DNA of 5,843 nt from JBFHDX01 sp041584475 (GCA_041584475.1 JBFHDX010000171.1:1-5843); one strand, 5' to 3'. Counted from the first letter of the stretch, positions 1 through 5,843 are shown. The notes: generated by a model from the sequence alone, not told the origin. Numbers and translations are program-made.

Positions 1-909
1 CCACAGGTCGCGCGTGATCGCGTCATGCAGATCGGCGTGTCGCAGATATATCTCGGTCGCCTCGATCGCCATCGGGCTGTCGAGCACGATCTTCCAGCGC
101 TCGAGCCCCCAGTCCGCATGGTTGCGGGCGAAGTGAAACAGAAGGTCCTGGGTGCGGCCGACCGCGAAAGCGGGGATGAGCACGTTGCCGCGATCGTCCT
201 GTGCCCGCCGGATCACCTCGCCGAGCTCGCGCAGCGTGCCCTCTCGCGTGCGGTGAAGCCGGTCGCCGTAGGTGGCCTCGAGCAGCACCAGGTCGGCTTC
301 GGCGACCGGCGCGGGGTCGCGCAGGATGGGCGCGCCGCGATGGCCCAGATCGCCGCTGAACACGAGCTTGCGGCGTTGTTCGTGTTCTTCGAGCCACAGC
401 TCGACGATGGCCGAGCCGAGGATGTGACCGGCGTCGCGCAGTCGCAAGGTGACGCCCGGGAGGATCTGCTGCTTCTCGTCGTAGGCGAGGCTGCGAAACC
501 GCCGCATCGCGATGCTCGCGTCGCGCATCGTGTAGAGCGGCTGCACGGGTTTCAGCCCCTTGCGCTGCCGCTTTCGGTTCTCCCATTCGGTCTCGCGCTC
601 ATTCAGGTAGGCAGCGTCCCGCAGCATGACGCGGCACAGATCGCGCGAAGCCGCGTGCGTGTAGACCGCACCGCGAAACCCCGCCCCGACGAGCAACGGT
701 ATGCGGCCGGAATGGTCGATATGGGCGTGGCTCAGCACGACGGCATCGATCGTTGCGGGATCGAACGGAAACGGTGCGCGGTTCCGTTCCTCGTCCTTGC
801 GGCTTCCCTGAATGAGGCCGCAATCGAGCAGGATGCGTCGACCCGCGACCTCGACGAGGTGGCACGAGCCGGTTACCTCGCCGGCAGCACCGTGGAATTC
901 GATATGCAT
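1..909 (-). CDS. MBL-fold / beta-CASP metallo-hydrolase, CPSF73/YSH1-like (C-terminus off window)
   Basis: A probable zinc-dependent ribonuclease-type hydrolase of the bacterial CPSF73/YSH1-like group; the true substrate is not known. 303 residues are visible. The start fits the family opening (MHIEFHGAAGEVTGSC). Metal-ligand motifs are present: SHAHIDHSG (H61, H63, D65, H66), H162 in DAGHILGS and D187 in FSGDLGHRG. The beta-CASP insertion begins near residue 244 (LIPAFAVGRTQ) and continues through DSPMA (278-282). The reading frame is still open at base 1, so the rest of beta-CASP and the last histidine motifs lie outside; I expect a full length of about 450 residues. An in-frame ATG at 945 would add 12 residues (MRSAGWAFSVAS); neither start has a good Shine-Dalgarno sequence. 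I prefer 909 from family alignment. It lies 62 bp after the DCC gene, probably on the same transcript. The fold and family are secure; in vivo function is inference. Confidence 0.93.
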   Translation of the reverse strand, partial: MHIEFHGAAGEVTGSCHLVEVAGRRILLDCGLIQGSRKDEERNRAPFPFDPATIDAVVLSHAHIDHSGRIPLLVGAGFRGAVYTHAASRDLCRVMLRDAAYLNERETEWENRKRQRKGLKPVQPLYTMRDASIAMRRFRSLAYDEKQQILPGVTLRLRDAGHILGSAIVELWLEEHEQRRKLVFSGDLGHRGAPILRDPAPVAEADLVLLEATYGDRLHRTREGTLRELGEVIRRAQDDRGNVLIPAFAVGRTQDLLFHFARNHADWGLERWKIVLDSPMAIEATEIYLRHADLHDAITRDLW

Positions 910-971
910 CGACGCAACGCTGAACGCCCAGCCCGCCGAACGCATTGAGGTGCGTCAAGCGGCTGACGAAC

Positions 972-1427
972 TCAGTCGAGTGGAAGGAAGCGGTCGCGCT
1001 CTTCGGGCGAGGGCGGTCTGCAGGACGACAGGCGCCCGAAGAGGGCATATCGGTTTCGCGCAACCCGATCGTAGGCCCAATCGCGCAGGCCGCGGGGCAA
1101 CACGCGAAGGCCCCGAAGCCAGGACCAGGGGCGTCGCAGCCCAGCGGCAATTCGCAGCGCCGCCTCCGACCTCTCGAATACGTGGCCGTCCGCGACGAGC
1201 AGCATGGTCTCACATGCGTCCGGCGCATGCCCGAGCTCGCGAAGCATCTCGCGTCCCGCCCGTGACTGCATGGCGGCGAAAACGAACCGGCGGTCGCGGT
1301 CGTTGCTCAGAACGAAGCGAACGAGCGCATTGCAGAGAATGCAGAGACCGTCGAACAGGATGAGCGCTTGCCCTGGTGTCTCCGGTGATCGGCCCGGCCG
1401 ATCATTCCTGACGGATCGCCGACTCAT
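972..1427 (-). CDS. DCC-family (DUF393) thiol-disulfide oxidoreductase-like protein
   Basis: A 151-residue protein of the DCC1-like/DUF393 family, small thioredoxin-like proteins that carry a D-G-x-C-x-x-C signature and are presumed to have thiol redox chemistry. Visible here: ILFDGLCILCN with D26, C29 and C32, then a positively charged central region, the family's tail motif VARNRYALFGR (122-132), and a C-terminal C136 followed by PPSPEERDRFL. The length is normal for the family. The start at 1427 is the only ATG, GTG or TTG between the upstream gene's 3' region and the motif. It gives a 20-residue leader and places the start 26 bp inside the DUF457 gene, in another frame. No clear Shine-Dalgarno sequence is seen, so translation may be coupled to the upstream gene. 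The partner or substrate is unknown. Confidence 0.9.
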   Translation of the reverse strand: MSRRSVRNDRPGRSPETPGQALILFDGLCILCNALVRFVLSNDRDRRFVFAAMQSRAGREMLRELGHAPDACETMLLVADGHVFERSEAALRIAAGLRRPWSWLRGLRVLPRGLRDWAYDRVARNRYALFGRLSSCRPPSPEERDRFLPLD

Positions 1428-2415
1428 CGAAAATGCGCTGCCAGACCCACGCCAGCCCCGACCAGTCGCGCTCGCCGGAACGCAGCACCGGCGGCACCAT
1501 TGCCAGTTCCGGACTCTGCCGCTCGGCGACCTCGAAGGTGAAGACGTAATCGGGTTCCACGCCCATGCGCAGATCCCGCACCCTGAGCACCCCGTCCACC
1601 TCGGCCATCGCGTAAAACCCGCCGCTGAACCGGGCGATCTTTTCCACGGGTGTCGGGTCGGGGAGCAGGTCCGCGAGCGCGATATGTCGGAGGTGCACGT
1701 GCACCGCGGCCGGTGGCCCGTCATCGAGGATCGAGACATAGACGTTGGCGTAGCGGTCACCGTCGACCGCCACGCCGCGCCAGAGCAGCGAGTTGAAGGG
1801 CATTGGGATCAGCTTCATGCGCTCGTGTCGGAAACCGTCGGCCTCCAGCGCCGCGAGCACATGACCCCGCGCAATGTCCTGGGCGGCCAGCGTCCACACG
1901 AGATAGCCGCTGCTGAGAATGATACCGAGCGCCGACGCACGCTGCGCCACCCGCTCGTTGCGCGGCTCGAGCAGCGACACGAGCAGCGCCGCCAGCAGCG
2001 GAAGCGTGTAGAGCGGGTCGATGATGAATATGCTCGACCAGCTTATCGCCGTGTCGAACAGTGGCCACAGCAGACGTGTCCCATAGGTCGTGAAGGCATC
2101 GAGCAACGCATGCGTGCCGAGCGCCGCGAAGGTGAGACCCCAGCACAGCCAGCGCTCGTCTCGAAGCCGACGGTCGACGAACCGCAGCGCCTCACCGAAT
2201 ACCGGCGTCGCGGCCGCGTGCATGACGATGGAGTGGGTTGCCGAACGGTGCCCGACGAAGGCATCGATCGCCGTTTCCGCGGGCACGAGCACGTCGAGGT
2301 CGGGCAACTCGGCGATCACGCCGCCGATGATGGCACCGCGGCGCGCACCGACCTTGCGGCCGATCGTCACGGTCCCGATCGCCGCCCCGAGCGCGACCTG
2401 CGTCAGCGGATCCAT
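1402..2415 (-). CDS. Membrane-bound putative metal-dependent hydrolase (DUF457 / YdjM-like)
   Basis: A 337-residue inner-membrane protein of the DUF457 family, annotated as putative metal-dependent hydrolases related to E. coli YdjM. The N-terminal half has the family hallmarks in order: MDPLTQVALGAAIG (1-14), GRKVGARR, LPDLDVLV (37-44), HRSATHS (56-62), GTHALLDAFTTYGT (100-113), LLWP and IFIIDPLYTLPLL (129-141). The conserved His and Asp residues in these stretches are the likely metal ligands. Hydrophobic segments lie near residues 88-108, 133-150 and 162-179, with a shorter one near 27-36. The last 160 residues or so are soluble-looking and include a beta-rich part (LWRGVAVDGDRYANVYVSI), as in the longer members of the family. 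It starts 96 bp after the VOC gene stop and has only a weak purine stretch upstream (GAAAG). Its 3' end overlaps the DCC gene. Family assignment is strong; the substrate is unknown. Confidence 0.93.
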   Translation of the reverse strand: MDPLTQVALGAAIGTVTIGRKVGARRGAIIGGVIAELPDLDVLVPAETAIDAFVGHRSATHSIVMHAAATPVFGEALRFVDRRLRDERWLCWGLTFAALGTHALLDAFTTYGTRLLWPLFDTAISWSSIFIIDPLYTLPLLAALLVSLLEPRNERVAQRASALGIILSSGYLVWTLAAQDIARGHVLAALEADGFRHERMKLIPMPFNSLLWRGVAVDGDRYANVYVSILDDGPPAAVHVHLRHIALADLLPDPTPVEKIARFSGGFYAMAEVDGVLRVRDLRMGVEPDYVFTFEVAERQSPELAMVPPVLRSGERDWSGLAWVWQRIFDESAIRQE

Positions 2416-2455
2416 CGCCGGCTTTCGTGTTCAGCTGGACAACAACTCATGCACG

Positions 2456-2486
2456 ATTAGGTGGCGGCGGAACCGCACCGAGTCAA
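2456..2486 (-). promoter_or_regulatory. Weak candidate promoter for the DUF457-DCC-MBL genes
   Basis: In the 96-bp gap between the VOC and DUF457 genes the minus strand reads TTGACT (2486-2481, 5 of 6 to the sigma70 -35 consensus) and, after a long 19-bp spacer, CCTAAT (2461-2456, 4 of 6 to -10). Transcription would begin near 2449, about 34 bases before the DUF457 ATG. The gap is much longer than the 36 bp between FAH and VOC, which fits a separate promoter, but the spacer is longer than the preferred 17 bp. No rho-independent terminator is visible in the gap, so readthrough from the upstream genes remains likely. Confidence 0.3.
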
Positions 2487-2511
2487 CGGCCGACGCTCCC
2501 GCACGCGCGGC

Positions 2512-2916
2512 TCACCGCCGGGCCGCCTTGAGCTCGACAATGTTGCCCTCGGGATCCTCGACATAGATCGACGGGCCGTTGCCCTCCGCCCCGTATCGGC
2601 TCTCCATCGGCCCGGCGGCGATGCCGTACCTCGCGAGATGATCGCGGATCGCGTCCGGATCGAACGGCTCGATGCGGAGACACAGATGCTCCATGTTGCG
2701 TCCTTCGCGGCCCGGGGCCGCGCCACCCTTGCGGCCGAGCTCACCGTCGACCGGCACGAGGTCGATCAGGCTCGCGCCGGCGCGCAGCTGGATGAGCCCG
2801 ATCTCGTCCTTGCGGCGTTCCTCGGTACATCCGAGCACGTCGCAATAGAAACGCGTCATGCGCCCGGCGTCGACGACGCGCAGTACGACGTGGTCGATGG
2901 CGAGTATGCGAAACAT
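2512..2916 (-). CDS. VOC-superfamily (glyoxalase/bleomycin-resistance fold) protein
   Basis: A 134-residue single-domain VOC protein with the two beta-alpha-beta-beta-beta modules of the fold. Module one begins ILAIDHVVLRV with H9 as a likely metal ligand, followed by MTRFYCDVLGC (20-30) and the strand ASLIDLVPV. Module two begins NMEHLCLRI with H77 as second ligand and ends in the signature YVEDPEGNIVELK (118-130), where E128 is the expected last ligand. The position equivalent to the first-module acidic ligand appears to be D52. Such proteins act as glyoxalases, ring-cleavage dioxygenases, epimerases or antibiotic-binding proteins; sequence alone does not choose between these. The start has a good ribosome site, AGGA at 2927-2924, 7 bases before ATG. 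It lies 36 bp after the FAH-family gene, so the two are probably co-transcribed and may process the same metabolite. Confidence 0.92.
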   Translation of the reverse strand: MFRILAIDHVVLRVVDAGRMTRFYCDVLGCTEERRKDEIGLIQLRAGASLIDLVPVDGELGRKGGAAPGREGRNMEHLCLRIEPFDPDAIRDHLARYGIAAGPMESRYGAEGNGPSIYVEDPEGNIVELKAARR

Positions 2917-2952
2917 GTCGGGATCCTGTCTTGTCGATCGGCGCGGGCGGCG

Positions 2953-3837
2953 TCAGCCGTCGGGCGCACGAACCTCGTTCTCGAGCACGCCGATGCCCTC
3001 GATCTCCATGCGCACGACGTCGCCGGGCCGAAGATATTTCGGCGGGTTGAAGCCGATACCGACGCCTGCCGGGGTGCCCGTCGCGATGACGTCGCCCGGG
3101 ATCAGCGTTATCCCGGCGGCGATCGTCGCGATCGTCGTCGGCACGTCGAAGATCAGCAGCTTCGTGTTCGAATCCTGGCGCAATTCGCCGTTCACCCAGG
3201 TTCGGACGAACGCATCGTCGAGCCTGAATTCGTCGGCGGTAACCGCGACCGGCCCCATCGGGCAGAACGTGTCCTGCGACTTGCCTATCAGCCACTGGCT
3301 GTGCAGGCCCTGGAGGTCCCGGGCCGTCGCGTCGTTAATGATCGTATAGCCCCAGACATGCTCGAGCGCGCGCTCCTTGGGAATCCCGCGCCCACCCTTT
3401 CCGATGATCACGCCGAGCTCGACCTCGTAGTCGGTGGCGGTGCTGACCGCCGGATCCTGGATGATCGGCTGGCCATGCGCGATCACGGTCTCCGGCACCT
3501 TCGAGAATATGATCGGCGCCTTCGGCACGGCCCCGGCGGCTGCACTGGAATCGAAGCCGCTCTTGGCGAATTCGTGGGCGTGATCGAAATAGTTCTTGCC
3601 GACGCAGAAGATGTTTCGACGCGGCCGCGGGACCGGCGCCTGCAACGTGACCTCGGCCAGCGGCACGGGATCGCCGGTCGCCGGGAGTGCGTCGCCCCGG
3701 ACGCTGCGATCGACCAGTGCCAACACGCCGCCAGCGGCCTCCTCGACCGAGAGCTGCAGCGGCCGGACCGTCTTCCCGTCCGCCTCCAGTACCCCCACCC
3801 CCGGCGTGCCGTTGCGCTCGAAAGCTGCGAATCTCAT
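2953..3837 (-). CDS. Fumarylacetoacetate hydrolase (FAH) family protein
   Basis: A 294-residue enzyme of the FAH superfamily, cytosolic Mg/Mn-dependent enzymes that hydrolyse or isomerise 2,4-dioxo or 2-hydroxy-dienoate compounds in aromatic and amino-acid breakdown. An N-terminal subdomain (1-70) is followed by the catalytic domain: NIFCVGKNYFDHAHEF (75-90), DYEVELGVIIGKGGRGI with probable metal ligands E138 and E140, GYTIINDATARDLQ with D169, GKSQDTFCPMGP (185-196), GDVIATGTPAGVGIG (248-262) and LRPGDVVRMEIEGIGVLENEV near the end. The start at 3837 is chosen because MRFAAFERNG fits the family N-terminus and GGAG lies at 3851-3848, 10 bases upstream. An upstream in-frame ATG at 3981 would add 48 low-complexity residues and span the candidate promoter. 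The precise reaction (fumarylpyruvate, acylpyruvate or homoprotocatechuate-pathway intermediate) cannot be told from sequence. Confidence 0.95.
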   Translation of the reverse strand: MRFAAFERNGTPGVGVLEADGKTVRPLQLSVEEAAGGVLALVDRSVRGDALPATGDPVPLAEVTLQAPVPRPRRNIFCVGKNYFDHAHEFAKSGFDSSAAAGAVPKAPIIFSKVPETVIAHGQPIIQDPAVSTATDYEVELGVIIGKGGRGIPKERALEHVWGYTIINDATARDLQGLHSQWLIGKSQDTFCPMGPVAVTADEFRLDDAFVRTWVNGELRQDSNTKLLIFDVPTTIATIAAGITLIPGDVIATGTPAGVGIGFNPPKYLRPGDVVRMEIEGIGVLENEVRAPDG

Positions 3838-3906
3838 GCGTCTCGATCTCCATTCTGTCCACGCCGCGGAGCGGTCCGCGGCCTCGCTGCCCGATGCGGG
3901 CCTGGT

Positions 3907-3934
3907 GTTATAGCGCAATCGCGGCGCGTAACAA
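3907..3934 (-). promoter_or_regulatory. Candidate sigma70 promoter for the FAH-VOC operon
   Basis: The minus strand has TTGTTA (3934-3929, 4 of 6 to the -35 consensus), a 16-bp spacer, and TATAAC (3912-3907, 5 of 6 to -10). An AT-rich TATAAC is conspicuous in this GC-rich DNA. Transcription would start near 3900, leaving a leader of about 63 bases before the FAH ATG. The site lies in the 165-bp space between the small secreted-protein gene and the FAH gene, where a promoter is expected. It also argues against the longer FAH start at 3981, which would lie upstream of this promoter. Confidence 0.5.
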
Positions 3935-4002
3935 CTCCGCAGGGACTTCGCTTGTTGCGCCCTGCGCCAAGGCCCGAACACCCAAGCGGGCCGGCGGCCC
4001 CA

Positions 4003-4230
4003 TCATCGGCACGCCTGCAGCGCCGCCGCGATCGCCTCCGCCTCGCGCCGGTCCATGCTCAGGCGCCACTTGGCTTTGCTGCGGATCCACGCCGCCGGAC
4101 AGGGGCAACGGAATGCCGCGTCCGGCGGCAGGTAGCCGGCGCGGTCCACGGTGAACGTGACCTGCTCGGCCATTGCCAGGCAGGTCAGGAGCGCGACCAG
4201 CAAAGCCGCAGGGGGGATACGAGTCCGCAT
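4003..4230 (-). CDS. Small secreted or periplasmic cysteine-containing protein, unknown function
   Basis: A 75-residue protein whose first 21 residues look like a Sec signal peptide: basic MRTR, a hydrophobic core PAALLVALLTCLA, and a probable signal-peptidase I site after AMA. The mature part is about 54 residues, starting EQVTFTVDRAGYLPPD, with C42 and C44 (FRCPCPAAW) and C74 next to the C-terminus (LQACR). The stretch AWIRSKAKWRLSMDRREAEA is charged and predicted helical. From memory it resembles the cysteine-bounded C-terminal segment of some secreted HNH-type nucleases (pattern C..W...K..W.L....E...L...L..C), but no HNH catalytic core is present, so nuclease activity is not expected. I do not recognise the family with confidence. 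The ribosome site is weak (GGA 7 bases before ATG). The signal peptide is the main argument that this is a real gene. It is transcribed toward FAH but probably separately from it. Confidence 0.6.
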   Translation of the reverse strand: MRTRIPPAALLVALLTCLAMAEQVTFTVDRAGYLPPDAAFRCPCPAAWIRSKAKWRLSMDRREAEAIAAALQACR

Positions 4231-4482
4231 TGCGGTGTCCGCTGTCGACGATGTTTTGATGCCATCTCGGGACCGCCGCGGCGGCGTGTCGAGTCGGGGA
4301 TCGGGCGCGGCCTCCGCGACAATCCGGCTTTCGGCTATTGCATTTGCGAGCCGCGCCGGTCAAAGCTGACCCCGTGACGGGTGGCTGGGGTCGGGACGGC
4401 GAATCATCCAAGCCTGGCCCCACGGCCGGTAACCGGACCGTTTCCCGATCCGGCCCTCGAATCCAGACCGGGACAAAGAGAA
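4231..4482. other. Divergent intergenic region with several short dyads
   Basis: These 252 bp separate the divergent small secreted-protein gene and the PerM-like gene. I see no convincing gene and no good sigma70 promoter in either direction, though at least one promoter should lie here. It holds several inverted repeats: CCGCCGCGGCGG (4273-4284), GGTCA-AAGC-TGACC (4358-4371), CCCG-TGA-CGGG (4371-4381), GACCCC/GGGGTC (4368-4373 with 4387-4392) and CCGGT-A-ACCGG (4426-4436). A plus-strand frame stays open from 4381 into the PerM-like gene, but its 34 codons look non-conserved and precede the better ATG. Confidence 0.5.
4358..4371. repeat. Inverted repeat GGTCA-n4-TGACC, possible operator
   Basis: Perfect 5-bp arms separated by AAGC, sitting between two divergent genes about 112 bases before the PerM-like ATG. 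Its right arm is shared with a second dyad (GACCCC at 4368-4373, GGGGTC at 4387-4392) and abuts CCCGTGACGGG. Dyads this short are common by chance in GC-rich DNA; a regulatory role is only an inference from position. The string TCAAAGCTGACCCC could alternatively be part of a dispersed repeat. Confidence 0.25.
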
Positions 4483-5577
4483 ATGACGGAGAATTCGGTC
4501 GACTCCCGACAAAGCTTCTCCAGGAACGCGATCGACGCCGCGATCAAGATCGGGCTGCTTGGCCTGCTCGCCTACTGGTGCCTCGATATCCTGCGCCCCT
4601 TCATCATCGTTCTCATGTGGGCGGCGATCCTGGCAATCGCCCTGCATCCCCTCTGCCTTCGCCTCGCCGGGCTCCTGGGCGGCCGGCGGGGTGCCGCCGC
4701 ATCCGTGCTGACGTTGATTGCCGTGGTACTTCTCGTCGGCCCGATCGGCTCACTGGGGGTGATGTTCGTGCAGGATACGCAGTCGCTGCTGTTCGCGGTC
4801 CGGGATGGAACCCTGCATGTGCCGGCGCCCGACGTATCGGTCAGGGACTGGCCCGTGATCGGTGCCCAGCTTTACGATTTCTGGGCGCTCGCGGCAACGA
4901 ATCTGGGGGAGGCGTTGGCCATCGCGCAACCGCAGTTGAGACAGCTGGGCGAAATACTGGCGGCCGGCGCCGCCAGCACCGGGCTGGCGCTCATGCAGTT
5001 CCTCGTCGCGCTGATTCTGGCGGGCTTCATGCTGACCCGGTCCGCGGCCGCAAGCAGGTCCTCGACGGCGCTGGTAGAGCGCCTCGTCGAGCGCCGCGGA
5101 GAGGCCCTGATCCGCATGATCGAAGGGACGGTGCGGACCGTGACCCGCGGCGTGCTCGGCACCGCCGTGATTCAGACGCTGTTCGCCGGGGCCGGCATGA
5201 TCGTCGCGGGCATTCCCGGCGCCGGGCTGTGGACGTTTTTCTGTCTGTTGCTCGCGGTCGTCCAGCTTGGTCCCGGCCTCGTGCTGATTCCGACGATCAT
5301 TTACATGTTCGTCGAGGCGAGCACCCTGGGCGCGGTTCTCTACCTGCTCTGGGCCGTGCCGGTGATGCTCATGGACAACGTGCTGAAGCCGGTACTGATG
5401 GGACGCGGGTCCGAGGTGCCGGTTCTGGTGATCTTCCTCGGCGTCGTCGGTGGCACGATGGCTTACGGCCTGATCGGCATATTTCTCGGCCCGGTGGTGC
5501 TGGCGGTGGGCTACACGCTGTTTTCCGCCTGGGTGTCGGGCGACGCGGCACGGCCGGCCAATGCGGCGACCGGTTGA
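4483..5577 (+). CDS. AI-2E family (PerM/TqsA-like) multi-pass membrane transporter
   Basis: A 364-residue inner-membrane protein of the AI-2E/UPF0118 family, which includes E. coli PerM and the autoinducer-2 exporter TqsA. Transported substrates vary or are unknown across the family, so AI-2 should not be assumed. Hydrophobic segments lie near residues 22-56 (two spans around DILRPFIIVL), 72-97, 160-185, 225-245, 247-275, 283-297 and 312-348. A soluble, amphipathic stretch lies at about 98-158. Family signatures in the C-terminal half are IPGAGLWTFFCLLLAVVQLG, MDNVLKPVLMGRGSEVP (297-313), and FLGVVGGTMAYGLIGIFLGP. The ATG at 4483 gives a family-typical length and has GGGA 9 bases upstream; a GTG at 4381 in frame would add 34 proline-rich residues and is less likely. 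It is transcribed alone and converges on the next gene across 44 bp with no visible hairpin terminator. Confidence 0.94.
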   Translation: MTENSVDSRQSFSRNAIDAAIKIGLLGLLAYWCLDILRPFIIVLMWAAILAIALHPLCLRLAGLLGGRRGAAASVLTLIAVVLLVGPIGSLGVMFVQDTQSLLFAVRDGTLHVPAPDVSVRDWPVIGAQLYDFWALAATNLGEALAIAQPQLRQLGEILAAGAASTGLALMQFLVALILAGFMLTRSAAASRSSTALVERLVERRGEALIRMIEGTVRTVTRGVLGTAVIQTLFAGAGMIVAGIPGAGLWTFFCLLLAVVQLGPGLVLIPTIIYMFVEASTLGAVLYLLWAVPVMLMDNVLKPVLMGRGSEVPVLVIFLGVVGGTMAYGLIGIFLGPVVLAVGYTLFSAWVSGDAARPANAATG

Positions 5578-5621
5578 CTCGGGTTGGCGGCCGGGTCGGG
5601 ACGAACGCGCGGCGATATCCC

Positions 5622-5843
5622 TTAGCCCGGCTTGGTCGCCCGCTGTCGCGCCCGCACCGCGGCCACGGTATGCTCGATCGTCAGGCCACAGCAGCCGCCG
5701 ATGACCTGTGCGCCGGCGCGGATCCAGTCAGCGTAGAATTCCTCCAGCCGCTGTGCCGGAATGACGTCGACGAAGCGCCAGTCGGGCATCTCGAAATAGC
5801 CGGAGTCGGGATAGGCCATCAGCGGGCCGGAAAACGACCGCGC
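5622..5843 (-). CDS. Homocysteine S-methyltransferase family protein (C-terminal 73 residues)
   Basis: Only the C-terminus is inside the window; the frame is open through base 5843, so the start lies beyond it. The family catalyses methyl transfer to homocysteine using zinc held by three cysteines; here the paired Zn cysteines are visible in GAQVIGGCCGLTIEH (C51, C52 of the visible part). Upstream, PLMAYPDSGYFEMPDWRFVD fits a subgroup in which the family's usual YPNSG reads YPDSG. After GGCCG the commoner T-x-P-x-H is replaced by L-T-I-E-H. An internal ATG at 5819 is not the start, because the frame and family similarity continue upstream of it. The methyl donor (S-methylmethionine, SAM or other) cannot be judged from this fragment. 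TAA ends the gene at 5622. Confidence 0.9.
   Translation of the reverse strand, partial: ARSFSGPLMAYPDSGYFEMPDWRFVDVIPAQRLEEFYADWIRAGAQVIGGCCGLTIEHTVAAVRARQRATKPG

Noticed and set aside
25..948. A 307-codon open plus-strand frame antisense to the beta-CASP hydrolase
   Set aside because: The minus strand has all the expected metallo-beta-lactamase motifs in one frame; the plus frame has none.
1204..2460. A 418-codon open plus-strand frame antisense to the DUF457 and DCC genes
   Set aside because: It is a compositional shadow: no motifs, and the opposite strand encodes two well-supported proteins across the same bases.
3971..3992. GGCCCG / CGGGCC inverted repeat with a 10-base loop after the small secreted-protein gene, considered as a terminator
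   Set aside because: On the minus strand it is followed by TTGGCG rather than a T-run, and six GC pairs are easily found by chance here.
2461..4377. A 638-codon open plus-strand frame antisense to the VOC, FAH and small secreted-protein genes
   Set aside because: Its product is rich in Arg, Asp, Ala and His with no recognisable domain. It covers three minus-strand genes, two of which have clear family motifs; long antisense frames are expected in GC-rich DNA.
4381..4482. GTG at 4381 as start of the PerM-like protein
   Set aside because: It adds 34 proline-rich residues not typical of the family N-terminus; the ATG at 4483 has a purine-rich upstream stretch and gives the normal length.
4388..5603. 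11-base direct repeat GGGTCGGGACG near 4388 and 5593, on either side of the PerM-like gene, considered as a mobile-element footprint
   Set aside because: It is short and GC-rich, with no terminal inverted repeats or transposase; most likely coincidence.
5578..5621. Possible bidirectional terminator between the convergent PerM-like and methyltransferase genes
   Set aside because: No stem of useful length and no T-run on either strand in these 44 bases.

Overview
The window is GC-rich, densely coding bacterial DNA. The protein families and base composition suggest a proteobacterium, most likely gamma- or beta-, but there is no rRNA or other marker gene to settle this. I see no mobile element, CRISPR array, tRNA or rRNA. 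The content looks like ordinary chromosomal housekeeping and accessory metabolism. I found no convincing new multi-gene system.

Positions 1-3981 hold a run of five minus-strand genes, read from right to left. A candidate sigma70-type promoter (3907-3934) precedes a fumarylacetoacetate-hydrolase (FAH) family enzyme (2953-3837). After 36 bp comes a small VOC/glyoxalase-fold protein (2512-2916). A 96-bp gap with a weaker candidate promoter leads to a DUF457 membrane-bound putative metal-dependent hydrolase (1402-2415). That gene overlaps by 26 bp a DCC/DUF393 thiol-oxidoreductase-like protein (972-1427). A short gap then leads to an MBL-fold, beta-CASP (CPSF73/YSH1-like) nuclease-type hydrolase (1-909), cut by the window edge. 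FAH and VOC probably act in one catabolic step or pathway. The other three are not obviously linked to it in function and may form a second transcript.

Positions 4003-4230 encode a 75-residue minus-strand protein with a signal peptide and three mature cysteines, of unknown function. Its C-terminal half resembles the cysteine-bounded tail of secreted HNH-type nucleases. A 252-bp divergent intergenic region (4231-4482) with several short dyads separates it from a plus-strand AI-2E/PerM-family multi-pass membrane protein (4483-5577).

That gene converges, across 44 bp with no visible terminator, on the 3' end of a minus-strand homocysteine S-methyltransferase family gene (5622-5843), whose N-terminal part lies outside the window.
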